A DNA stretch of 64,000 nt, taken from contig BROE01000011.1 in assembly GCA_036571765.1 (NCBI GenBank), positions 8,734,324 to 8,798,323 on the forward strand. Reading direction: 5' to 3'. Below are positions 26,284 through 38,200 of this stretch, piece after piece. The position numbers and the translations under genes were made by a program. The notes beneath the pieces were generated by a model. The model had not been told where the DNA came from and made no database searches. It worked only from the letters and a program-made list of their open reading frames with translations. The DNA is from Plecoglossus altivelis. Lineage: Eukaryota > Chordata > Actinopteri > Osmeriformes > Plecoglossidae. Numbering within the stretch: the first letter of the stretch is position 1; each line of letters begins with the position of its first letter.

Positions 26284-27016
26284 GAGCAATGGCTGTACAG
26301 TGTAAAAAAAAAGGTGGAGCTGTTTTTCCACATGGTTGGCCACCTCTGGGCAGGCCTCTCCCACCCTGCCAGATCCTGGTCTCAAGATGAGCAGCACCTA
26401 TTCTCTAGCTGCCAGTCATGTGATCTGAAAAGAGGGTCAGCGACAAAGCCAACTAAGCGCTGTTCTGCTGGCCATAAAAATACATGCTACAAATGCTACA
26501 TTTTCACAGCCAGGGAGATAATGCTAACAATCTGTTCCACTGCACTGCCAATGGGCAGAGAGGAAGTAAAACACCAGGCAGCAAACACAACACAAACACA
26601 CAAAATTACACACACAAACAATGACACCCAAACACAATCAGTGAAAACATCTGAATGGAAACCAGATTTGGTGGATCACGTGAGACATATCTGTGCATGT
26701 GCAGTGGCAGCGGCCAGTCCTGCACTGCATTGTGGGAAGCCAGCACTGTTTGACCACCTGCTATGTGACTGTCACTTCCCCGTAGACGTGACAGAGAGGT
26801 TTGGGACACAGATGGAGGATGGAGAGAAAACTAAGCATGTGAAAGCACTTGAACCCCCAAGAGAACACGAACAAGCACGGTCCCCAACTTGCCTGCCATT
26901 TTCCCAGTCGGTTAGAGAATGTGACACTTACCCACTGAGTGAGCAGGTGGAGGCAGAGATTTAATTGGCAGGGGAGGGGAATCAGAGGAAGGGGAAATAG
27001 AATGGTACAGCAGCAG

Positions 27017-27019
27017 AGG

Positions 27020-27065
<46 letters not shown>

Positions 27066-27090
27066 AAGAGAAAGAGAGAGAGAGAAATGC
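27017..27090. repeat. (GA)n microsatellite
   Basis: Pure and interrupted GA repeats about 70 bases long. Confidence 0.9.
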
Positions 27091-28333
27091 TGCACAGAGA
27101 CAGGGAGGAAAGACAAAGAAAGAGAGTTGAAAAGAAAAGATTGAGAAGCAAAAATGTGAGATGATTGAGAGAAAGAAAAAAGCTGATGAACAAGTGTGAG
27201 AAAACAACCAGCTCAACCTGCTGCTCCTAGACAAGTGAGACTGATTGCCTCTTGCCTAACTCTAACTCTGACTAAAAATCCATTTGAAGCAGTCCATGTG
27301 CTTCTGCTTGGGCTGTCTGAGCTGAGACTGGCCAGAGACATAGACAGCAGCAGACTAATCATCTGCTCTCCTGCAAGGTCACTCTCACCTGGAAGGATGC
27401 AGACGAAGGCAGAAATCCCCCTTTTCTAGTGCTGCTACTTTCCACACTGGCGGACATTTTCACACGCTCCCTAAAGCCGTGGAGTTTCGTCTCAGCACAT
27501 TAGTCTGGAGGAGAGAGGCTGGTGAGCGTGCCGCTAGGCTTGGATTGACAGGTGGCTCAGCTGGCTCCCAGCATCACCGGAGTCCCGTGTGGCCCAGGCT
27601 GTGCCTCAGCTCAACGCTACCTCAATCTTGCCCTCGTGTCTTCCTGTGGTAGACAGAACACGGTGCCATGTTGATGGGGTTTTACTTAATGAGGCGCAGG
27701 AGATTTGGGGCCGTGAGGAGGGGACGGACCTCCCGTCTATGCCAGAGTCCTCATTACTGGCAGGTCATCTTTATGGTGCAAGGGATGGTTGGGGAGAGGG
27801 GGAGGGGGCATTCGTCTGGTGCTATTAGTCACGGTTTTAGTACTGGCACTGTAAAATATTTATTGTAAATCTTCCGCAACTAGCCGTACCCAGGACTTAC
27901 AGAGCAGAAGAGGGACAACACAGTCCCACAGCCTTTGAAGAACATGAGAAAGAACCTGGCTCACCTTCCTGCTGACACAGCGTGGTCTGGGTTGTCCATA
28001 ATATCACAGCAGAACTGCATGAGTGGGAGACAGTGCCAAGGGGTCAGGACATGGCGTCTCTATATTCCATCCATACAGTGCTTTAATATTTAATCAGGTC
28101 ATAAATATGCTTGGCCTCACAGCGGTTTTTCCCAAATGTCTGAAAAGATGACATAGGTGCCAAAACACCTGCTGGCACTTTTCTGATCCGCAAGCATGAT
28201 AGAGGGAAACAGAGGCAAACAGTCTGGCTCAGTGTTTATTAACAAACCTCACGTCCCAGAAAATACAGATTAAAATGATAGCGCACAGGAATTGTAGCTC
28301 AGTTCAACAGCGGTAAACGTTTTAGAAGATGGG

Positions 28334-28432
28334 TTTGGTATGGTGCCCATGGTGGTACCTCCAGACAGTTTTTGCTGGCTTTGGTATGGTGCCCATGGTG
28401 GTACCTCCAGACAGACAGACAGTTTTTGCTGG
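28334..28432. repeat. Short tandem duplication, unit about 46-52 bp
   Basis: The segment beginning TTTGGTATGGTGCCCATGGT and ending TTTTTGCTGG occurs twice in a row. The second copy differs mainly by an extra ACAGACAG expansion. Confidence 0.9.
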
Positions 28433-31365
28433 TGTATGACTCGTCTGATTAGACAGAGTTAGTGTACAACCTGGGAGATAGACAAACAGGGCCAGTCACA
28501 GGAGACAAGCTTCACACAGCCAGGACATGTGTCAGTCCTGATCAAAAGATGATGATGGTGCCCCGAGGTTAGAGCTGTACAGAGGGACATGACATAGGTC
28601 AGAGAGCAAGGGAGAGGGAGAGAGTGGGAGAGGAGATTAAGTGAGAGAGGGGGAGGATGAACTTACACGCAAGTGGAATGAAAGCAGAACAAAGGCGGAT
28701 GAAATGCCACCGTTAACGAAACAGTGAATAATGTAAGGGAGGTTACAAGGGAAAAAGAGAGGCGTGCGTAGAGAGAGAAGAGGAAAGGAGGAAAGGAGAT
28801 AAACAATAGTACAGTGGCACAGAGCCGCTCCTCATGCAGATGGCTGTTTAAATATGCAGTGGAGCGTCTGAGGGGCACAGAGAGGGAGAGAAGGAGGAGG
28901 CTGAAGGTTGCAGACTCTAGGTGTTGCCTCTATTACCAGACTAGACTAGCTTGATTACCTCAGCCAAGCAGCCCAGGGCCTCTCTGGAGACACACTACCC
29001 GTCATACAGGCCACCATTATGCCTGCATGTCGCCAATGGGCCTGACAATGAACAGGTGGTTGTGAGTTTGTACAGTTGGCAATAACTACAGCAGCACTTA
29101 TGCTTTGGACCGTTTTCAGGTGATAAAATACACAGACCGACTGTGTGGCGGGTCTAATTCCAATAAAACATCCTTTATTTTCCTGACATGGCGATCTGAG
29201 GACAGCTAAGATGAAAGAAAATGTATTCCTGCACTTGAATGAAATTAGTAGTATAACTGAGAGTTTGAATGTGGCACGGCATTTGGGCCTCAAATCCAGC
29301 CTCAGGAGATGATGTGGTTGTGACTAATGGGAACCGTTTCTTTTTTACTGAAGTACCGTTTTACAATTGGATATGGCTGTCAGAACGCTGGTTCCAGGTT
29401 CTTTTCTGCAGTTCAATTCAAAGCTAAACATTCAAATGTTAATGTTGAACACACTAATGTATAAAAGGAAAGCCTAAGTGACTTTGGACTGGAACCTCAG
29501 GGAGGGTTCATTCCATTTCAGAATCCAAATCAAGCTTAATCTAATCTTGATAACAATGTGCTCCTGGGCACAAACAGTTATTTCTTGAGTATTAATATTT
29601 CAACATGAGTTCATCTTCCATTGAGGCTTGTGCTCCTCCACTAGAAGCAGAGGAGGCATGAGTGTGAGTGCTTCAGCGTTTGCACACTGTGTTCACCGTC
29701 ACAACCCCCCAAAAACCTCTGGCACTTTAATTGCATCGCTCCACAATGCTGCAAAACATGCATGTCTGCAGAGGAGACGGAAACCAGCCCGCTGGGAGTC
29801 TTCGTTTCTTCCAGCTATGCTTTTTTTCTTCTCCTTTATGGAGAAGTAGACAGGAAACCAAATCTCTTTACATGTTACGATCCAGTACTGTCTGCACACA
29901 TACTGTACGTGCACTGCCTGTTCATGTAAGACTACTTCAAGTGAGGTGAGAGACAGAGAGAGAAAGAGGGGGAGAGAGGGGGAGAGAGGGGGTGGGAGAG
30001 GAGGAGAGAAAATAAAGACAGACGTAAAAAAAAGAGGAAAGAACGCGACCGACAACACACAAGTGAACATTTAGGCTGAAGATTTCCTCAGCGGCTCCAG
30101 ATTTCAGCTCCAGATGGTGCATCCAGCTGTCTTCAACAGTCATTGTTTCTCCAGGTGTGTTTATTAATATGAATCCAAGGCCGTGCACGGGCAGACCTGC
30201 CATGCCCAGCCCCCGGCCCTGAAAGGTACTTTCTTTCATTGCATTATTTATTAGCTCAGCAGACCTTCGCTAGAGCTATATGCCATGTACGCTTACATTT
30301 CAGATACGATTTGTATGTACAACACGATGGTAGTAAAATTGTAGCAGCAAATAAGAGACCGTGCAGAATAAATCCGGAACGTTCTCGGAGTGCAATCTTC
30401 TGTGTTCCACATACCTGCAGGAATGTTTAAAGTATAGTACGAGCTCAGCATTGATTTCACTTCTAACTCCACAAAAGCAGAGCAGCAAATATAGCTTGCT
30501 CTTTACTGCCTGAAAGCTGGCTGCGATGACACTGTACAGTAAACTTAAAATATGGTCTGTCAAATGCACTTAACAGCAAGCTATTGATCAAGAGTGTGTA
30601 GTCCAAAAACTGAATTTTATTGAGTATTTTTTTTATTATTGACTGAAAAGTAAATAATGGTGTCCTAGCCTGGGCTCTACACTTGACCTTTTCATTTACA
30701 GAAACTGGTTCTTTGGGATGTAATGTTAGTTGACATCTATGAGGAATCCTACTGGCAGAGTTGCCTTGCTTGCAGTTTTTCCAGTAGTACTCTGGGTAGA
30801 CACTGAGGTTAATCTCAGGATATCAGCATGTGTGCCTTGTGTCGGACAACAGTGAGCTCACTTGAAACCTTGTTTCTGGGTGAATCCAGAACGGTACGTG
30901 AAAGCAGCTTACACGCTAAAGTACTGCTCTCCAGAACAGCCACCGAGCGAACCCCAAACACATCCATCTAGGCCAAAGAAAGCGTGACTGAATAGCGAAA
31001 GGAATCTTTAGACCAGGAAGTGGATGTTTACACCCAGCAGTTCTCCTCTACAGCAGGACGTCCACCGTGCCATCTATCTAGCAGCAGAGCTGCTGGGCTG
31101 AGAGGCCGAGTGCTCTGAGAACAGACGCAGGGGGTTGTCTGAGGGGTCGTTGATCGAGGGCACCTGCTCTATACTGCACCATCACCGAACATCATCAGAC
31201 CACCTTCTTCCCAACCGCCTGCAGGATTTTTTTAGACCCCATTTCCAAAAACCGAAGGTCGTTTTTTGTAGCATTTTCCATTCATTAACAAGCCATCGAC
31301 TCATGTTCGAAAGGTTCTGAAGAGATGAGGCGTTGTAAGACAAGTCAAGTGTGTCTACGTTTGTT

Positions 31366-31371
31366 TTTATT
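31366..31371 (-). promoter_or_regulatory. epb41: Candidate polyadenylation signal for epb41
   Basis: TTTATT on the plus strand reads AATAAA in gene orientation. It is the first canonical hexamer found downstream of the epb41 stop, about 3.8 kb away. Alternatives are 30616-30621 and 30632-30637. Confidence 0.35.
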
Positions 31372-33040
31372 CAGTGCTCAGTGTTCTGTTATTACATCAT
31401 CTCTTCCAGTGATGACACACACACACAGAAACAAAGGGGGAGAGAGAAGGGGAGCGAGAGTGAGAGAGACAGAGGGAGCGCGCTAGGGACCTGTGTTTGC
31501 TGGTCTTGACTCTCGTTTCAGACTAATGCAGAGGAAGGAGTGCCACGGCTAAGACAGCACACCAAAGAAACTACAACACATTGGCTTCTGTACAGAATAC
31601 TATTTGGACTATAAAAGCATCATGGTAAAATCGACCAAACATTTACAAACTGTATGTGCTGTCCATCATCTTAGCTTAAATGTTGGTAATGCTTGAAGGG
31701 ACAGTGTGTACATCGCTTTTCTGTCAATTCGTTTCATCCAAATCATTGCATTTTCAAGATTCAAAAGGTATAAAGAATAGAAATCTTTACAAAATGGTTG
31801 TAAAACTTCAGTTGCTAGCATCATGGCTACTGTTTGCACAGAGGTCTCTGGAAAGGTTTCTATCCACTGTGAAGTGGCTCTCTATATGCTGCTTGTTTCA
31901 CATTGATCAGTTACTTTGTCACCCATTATGGCTTCTCTCTGCATCAAATCAACCCTAATTAATCCCAATCCTGTTTGGGTTTGGCATGGATAAACTGTCT
32001 GCAGAAAGACTGTACGCTGGTTTCTGGCTGTGGATGAGTACACACTGCCCCCTTTGGTAGAAAAGTAGAAATACATACAAATGAATGCAGGACATCAAGT
32101 TGCCTCTGCCATAACCCCAAAACCCCCAAACAAACAAAACGCTGTAGCTGGTGCCTGGAACGCACAGTGATATGACCTAATACAAAAACATGTCACTATC
32201 GGTGGTGAATAGGTGGGTCGTCTAAATGCTGGACACATTCACAGAAATAAGACAGAGATTTAAATAAATTAATGAATGAAATTATGCTTTTTTAAAATAC
32301 ACTTCCTTCTCCTGAAACCTTATCTACTCAACTGACTACAACAATGACATCTAAAATAATCAATCGATCAAAATATAATTCACCAGATAATTACGTTCAA
32401 AAGAGGAGAAACACAAAGTTGTCTCCCCAGTTTTGATCAATCTTTTTTACACTTAAATTGAAAAAATACTTTTGACATTGAGAGGGAAAATAAAATGAAC
32501 TTTTACTGTACAAGAAATGACACCAAACTCAGTTGTGTTTTCAACTTGAAGAGGAATTCGTCTTTGTGATGGTGGAGAGTCCCAGATCAATCACCTACAA
32601 ACCTGCCTTCCAGAATGTCCCTAAAAACTTGAAGATATTGATAACCAATTACAGCGGTAAGAAAAGCCTTAGAAAAATAGCAACAGAGTCTCAACATGAC
32701 TAAAAGATCGAATGCCCTCGGAAATTTCCTTAAAATCTCCAGACAAATTGGAGAGGTGAAAAAGTCAAATAAAGTTATTTCTTTTACTTCATGACACATA
32801 GAAAAAGATAGTTTGATGTCATTCGGCCATTCAGGTTTTGGCAGTTAGAAGATCTGGTCTGGTGTTTCTGTCCAAGGCAGTGAGGTTAAGATGGGGTGTC
32901 GATGGAGGGAGGGGTTCTGAGGTAAAAGTGGAGGAGAGGGGACACGACCGGGGAAGGAAGGGCGAGAGCTGCATGTGGTTATGTTCCCCTGGTGCCCTGT
33001 TTCCACTGGCAGCTATGGAACAGGAAGACAAAAGAAGAAG

Positions 33041-33046
33041 AGAGCC

Positions 33047-33103
<57 letters not shown>

Positions 33104-33342
33104 TAGGGGGAAAGTGAGAGACAGAGAGAGACAGGGGGAAAGATAGAGACAGAGAGACAGAGAGAGACAGAGAGACAGAGAGAGACAGAGAGAGAGAGAG
33201 AGACAGAGAGAGACAGAGAGAGACAGAGAGAGACAGAGAGAAAGATAGAGGGAAAGAGACAGAGAGAAAGAAACAAAGAGATAGAGAGAAAGAGAGAGAG
33301 ACACAGAGAGAGAGAGAGAGACAGAGCGAAAGTGAGAGAAAT
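33041..33342. repeat. 300-bp homopurine (GA/GACAGA)n tract
   Basis: Continuous GAGA, GACAGA and GATAGA units, almost pure purine on the plus strand. It lies within the presumed epb41 3'UTR, where the transcript would be CU-rich. Confidence 0.95.
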
Positions 33343-34685
33343 TGAGGTGATTAAACATGCCCAACCTTTTTCTCAAACAGTAAATCATAATAAAAGCGGA
33401 GAACTGGGAGCTTAACTTTGCTTTATATCAGAGGAGTTGGCATCAATCTCAATCTGAGACTACATGTAAGTCTCTAAGTATGACATTATATTTACTTTGA
33501 GACTTCAGGGTAACCATAGCTACTAGGGAGACGATGAAAACTGAAATGGGTCTTCAGCCAAGGCTGGCTAGACGCAACGTGTTGGACTGTGGGACTAAAA
33601 GTAATCACGTCACCACTTGAGCACTTGGTACCTTATTGACGCAACTCTTCTAATATAGGAATCTGACAGCCCTAATGCCACAGTGATGGTAAACACATCT
33701 GGGGACTGAGGCCAACGAGACTCAGGGAGAGAAGGAGACCAGCTAGACTGGAGAGAAGTGAGGAGAAAGAAGGGTAGAGAGGAGGAGGGGCGAGGAAAGG
33801 AGGGGGGAGCGGGGGAAGGTGGAAGGGAGGAGGGTGGAGCACTGAGTGGTGTTCGGAGGCCTCTCTGAAGTAAACACAGTGAAGTTGGTTTAACGTGTGT
33901 GAGAAGACGAGCAGCGCTGGCTAGCACAGACGCTAGGCAGGACACGGTGCTGGAAATGTAACAGGAGGGCCCCGCTGCCTTCCTCAGCCCCCCAGAGGAG
34001 AGAGAGAGGGAACAGGGGGGTGGGGTGTGTAGGGCTGGTGTGTGTGTGTAGGGGGGGGATACTCTGTGTATACAGTGCATACCACCCTGGCAGCTGGCTA
34101 AGAGGCCCCTGCCTGGCGGCACAAACTCACACAAACAAGGCCACAATTAAAGCCACATGGGCACCAGTGTTTACAGACCTCATGCAGCGATTCCTTGTTT
34201 CATGTTCGAATATGCTGGAGTAAACTGAAAATGCATGCCGTTTAACGGCGTTGCTAAATAGCAAGGACGGCCAGTCTGGTTAGAAATATCACTTGTGTCT
34301 ACTCTTCTTCGCGCAGCGCTTTACAGCTACTACATTTATCCACTGAGCTGTTTAACGGCTGACTGAAACCTCACCCCCCCCCCCCCCCCCTTGATATCAT
34401 TTATCCTCCTGTCGTTTTGCATGTTGTGTTGCGTGTCTCTCTCAGACCACTTAGCATATCATTCAAGTCTGGAATGGCTCAGTTGAGTAATCAGACTGGA
34501 GACTGCTAGCATTAACGTCCTCCACTCAACAAGGCTTGGTTTGGAACTGAAACAAAACCGTGTTCCACGTCTGTGAAGGAGCTCCCTATTCCAACCAGAG
34601 CCCTGGGCCGTTCTGCTCCCCGTGGACAACAGCTCGTAGCGAGCCACATCCGCACACCAGGCTTGGCTGGGCGTCGCTGCAGAGA

Positions 34686-34830
34686 GATGTGTGTGCTTAG
34701 GAGCAGCAGAGCCAGGCACAGCCAGAGAGGGATGTGCATGCTTAGGAGCAGCAGAGCCAGGCACAGCCAGAGAGGGATGTGCATGCTTAGGAGCAGCAGA
34801 GCCAGGCACAGCCAGAGAGGGATGTGCAGC
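34686..34830. repeat. 45-bp minisatellite, three copies plus a partial
   Basis: Units starting GATGTG(TG/CA)TGCTTAGG begin at 34686, 34731, 34776 and a partial copy at 34821. Divergence between units is very low. Confidence 0.95.
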
Positions 34831-35140
34831 GGAGCTCTGAGCAGGGCAGGACATTTCTCTCTAGGGGCTTCTATTCCAATCTGTTTCCCAGAGAGGGCCG
34901 GCAGGGGGAGGAGGCCTGCCTCTCAGGCTGGAACACCCAGAGCAGCAGGGTGTAATGGGAGGCTGGCCCTCTGATGGCAGGTATGGCCCAGATAACATGA
35001 GCATGTTGTAAAGAGGGTGGTGGAAGGTGAACAGGGTATCTACAGAGTGCAAAGGTCAAAGACGCATAAATACTAAGCAATGAACAGAGAGGCAACCACA
35101 AAACACAGAGACAGAGAGAAGGGGGCTTTGGAGGTCTAAG

Positions 35141-35163
35141 AGTGTGTGTGTGTGTGTGTGTGT
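35141..35163. repeat. (GT)n microsatellite just after the epb41 stop
   Basis: The GT run on the plus strand lies 35 bases downstream of the epb41 stop codon. The mRNA would carry a CA repeat at the start of its 3'UTR. Confidence 0.9.
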
Positions 35164-35197
35164 AACTCACTGTGGCTGGGGTGTGGTGGGGGCTGGT

Positions 35198-35296
35198 CTA
35201 CTCTGGAGTGATCTCTGTTTCCTGGTGCACGACCACTTTGGTGACAGACATGTCTGGGTGCTGCTCCTTAGCTTCCTTGATGGCCTGAGCCAGAGC
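35198..35296 (-). CDS. epb41: epb41 last coding exon
   Basis: Acceptor ATCGGGGCCCTCAG, stop TAG at 35200-35198. It encodes ALAQAIKEAKEQHPDMSVTK and VVVHQETEITPE. It matches the conserved end of the C-terminal domain, with ITPE in place of IADE in human. Confidence 0.95.
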   Translation of the reverse strand, partial: ALAQAIKEAKEQHPDMSVTKVVVHQETEITPE

Positions 35297-38200
35297 CTGA
35301 GGGCCCCGATAGGGAAGAAGGGTTTCCACGGTTACGATTCACACACATTTGCGTCTGATAGAAACAGAAAGCTTTCACCAGGGAGATGCTTACTTCATTT
35401 GCAAACACAGTCAGTCCAAACTAATCAGAGCTGCAAATAAACATCCCCAGCCACATGTGTATACATTTCTGTTCTTTACAAATAAATTAAACAAACCACA
35501 CAGGGCAACGCACGCTAAGGGCAAAGTGATTAATAGTCCCCTCAACAAACACAGACTAGGACAACATCACATTTCTCAGATGTAGATCACATGTGGAACA
35601 ATAACAATTTGATTCATTTCCAGTTGGGAAAAAGATGAATGTTTGTCCTAACAGCAATGAAAAGCTGTGCAGCCCCAGAGCTGCAGCAGAGCTGCAGCAG
35701 AGCTGCTGCACAGCTGCAGCACAGCTGGGGGACTGGTGTCCTCCTCACCTTATCATGATCAATCTCTGTGTCTCCGGTGATGACAATCCTCTTCTCGATG
35801 CGAGTCTCTGATATCCCTCCTTTCACTGTCTGGAATGGAGAAAAAGAGGTAAAATCCACAAGAACGAGTTAGCGTAAGAGAGGAGAATCCACTGGGATCA
35901 GAGCTAGAGATGAAGAGGAAGAAGAAGAGAATGCACCGAGAGACAAAGAGCCGATTAAAATGGTGGAGAGAAAGCGGGAAATAACTGGATGTCTGGAAGT
36001 TAAGGGAGGAGAGAGCTCTGGCCCTCCACTGTCCCAGCCCTCCTCCTCACCTCCTCAGCAGCGGCTCTGCCTCCTACTGTCCACCCTCCGCCTCACTCTC
36101 CTCAGCAGAGCTTCTGGCCGCTCTGTCACAACGCGCCCTCCTCCTCACCTCCTCAGCAGAGCTCTGGCCCTCCACTGTCCCAGCGCCCTTCTCGCTCACT
36201 CTCAGCAGCAGTTAGCTGCAAAAACAACCGCCACACAGAAAAACATAGGGATCACAACAAGCGATAAGAAAGCTGTATCCGTAACCGCTGCTACTTGTGT
36301 TGTCTTTTTGTTTTTTCTTCCCCTCTTGTGTCTATCGCTCCTCATGCTCAGGTACCCTGGTTCGTTAGTGGCCGTGTCCCAACACACCACAGACACAGAG
36401 CAGGCTACCAGCGACCCTGGCCAGGACAGGCAAGGTCCCTCTGCATGAGGTATTGAAACAAGTGCCTCACTAGCCAGCAATAATTGAGTCCGAGCTAGAG
36501 TCAAAATCAAGAAGTCAATTTGTTGATTCGATACCTATGACATGATTGATACAAAACAAACAACCCCACAGAAAACATAGGGATTCACACAGCAGATAAG
36601 AGCTGTTACAACCCTGCTCATTGTGTTGCTTGTTTTTTCTTCCCCTCTTGTGTCTATCGCTCCTCATGCTCAGGTACCCTGGTTCGTTAGTGGCCGTGTC
36701 CCAACACACCACAGACACAGAGCAGGCTACCAGCGACCCTGGCCAGGACAGGCAAGGTCCCTCTGCATGAGGTATTGAAACAAGTGCCTCACTAGCCAGC
36801 AATAATTGAGTCCGAGCTAGAGTCAAAATCAAGAAGTCAATTTGTTGATTCGATACCTATGACATGATTGATACAAAACACAAGTTCATTACTGCTCTGA
36901 GGTGATGTCCTCTATTGACTGCTATTGATTGTTGCCATGGCAAGGCAACTAGCTCCCTGGGCTGTGCTGTGATGAGTACATTACAGAGAGAACAGAGAGA
37001 CAGGGTTACCTTGGTGATCTGCGTGGTGGTGGTGGTGCTGACGGTCTCTGAGGTGATGGTCTGGGCGCTCAGCAGAACCCCAGTGTCCCTCTCTGCCAGA
37101 CTGTCCACAGGCTTCAGAGTAGGAGGGAGGCAGGGAGAGCGGGAGGGAGGAGGATGGGAGGGAGGGTGGATAAGAAGTGGGTAGGATGGAGGAGGGAGGG
37201 AGGGAGGGAGGAGGATGGGGGGAGGATAAGGAAGGGAGAGGGAGGAGGACAGATAAGAGGGGGGGAGAGAGTTGGACAGGAGAGAGACAGAGAGAGGATA
37301 AGGAGGGGAGAGGGAGGAGGGGGGATAAGAAGGGGGAAGGGAGGTGGACAGGAGAGAGACAGAGATGAAAATGTCAGACAGCAAGTTAGGGAAACAGCGA
37401 GTAGAGAGAGACAAAGAAACAGGCAAGAAATAGAGAGGAAGATGAAGAAGCGGAGGGAAAGAGGTGATTTATACTCGAGGCCCAGTGGGAAATGTTGGAA
37501 GTGTCAAGGATGTTCTGAGTGCTGTACTGTACCTGTGCTGACTCATATGTGATAGTCTTGGTCTCAGTGTGCACGATGGGGATCTCTTTGTTGTCTACTG
37601 TGCCTCGAACCGAGTTGGTGACGTCAGAGATAGTGATTGTTTGCGTTTTCATCACAGGACTCTGTTAGGGGAACACACACTCAGTGAATAAGAGGGTTTC
37701 ACTCAAGGATCACAATCCTATACATTTTGTACCTTCATGTCATCGCGTGATCATTACTCAGTAGAGTTGTAATCCTCTCAAATAATGACCTTCTCACCAA
37801 GCCTATACAGTCTACAGCATATCTATAGTCACTTACAGGTGCCCCCCATTACCTTCCTGTACTGATCTTCCCAGTCAAGACACTCAGTTTCATACTAGCC
37901 AATGAACATCCAAAACAGAACTGCTACTACCAGCCAGGTGTAGGCGGTTTGAGGAAAGGATTTATGTGGATCTATTGAAATGTAAGAACTACTGTCTGAT
38001 CTATGCAGATTGGGTGTCTTCCTTTTCAAACAAAACATCCGGGCCAGTGGATTAACAACACATTTCTTCAGCTAAAGCAGACAATTTTAAATTGATTTTT
38101 CTTCATACCAAAAAAAAACCCCCAAACAATTTAGTCGAGCGGAAAATCTTGTTGAGAGCAAAATACTAATTGACTTGAATGAAGCACAGCTCCCAGGGGG

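Larger units (their letters stand above)
5084..31365. other. About 26 kb with no recognised protein gene
   Basis: The first 1-1.5 kb is probably tmem200b 3'UTR. There is no canonical AATAAA close to the stop, and ATTAAA variants occur at about 6415 and 6551. The rest has only short open frames without family similarity. It contains CT, CA and GA microsatellites, a decayed tRNA-Cys-like element, G-rich tracts and a short tandem duplication, each listed separately. Conserved enhancers could be here but cannot be recognised from one sequence. Confidence 0.5.
31366..35197 (-). other. epb41: Probable epb41 3' untranslated region
   Basis: This is the sequence after the epb41 stop, up to the first clear AATAAA on the minus strand. 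No coding exon is seen. A 3'UTR of nearly 4 kb is plausible for 4.1R but the end is uncertain, and another AATAAA at 30616-30621 would extend it. It contains a CA microsatellite just after the stop, a 45-bp minisatellite, a C17 run (34374-34390, plus strand) and a 300-bp purine tract. Confidence 0.4.

Noticed and set aside
32831..33388. Long minus-strand frame made of Leu/Ser repeats
   Set aside because: It is translation of the GA/GACAGA tract and stays open only because of the repeat.
36202..36832. Two matching 100-codon minus-strand frames with the same first 68 residues
   Set aside because: The identity reflects the 330-bp tandem duplication. The frames differ after the duplicated part and resemble no protein I know.
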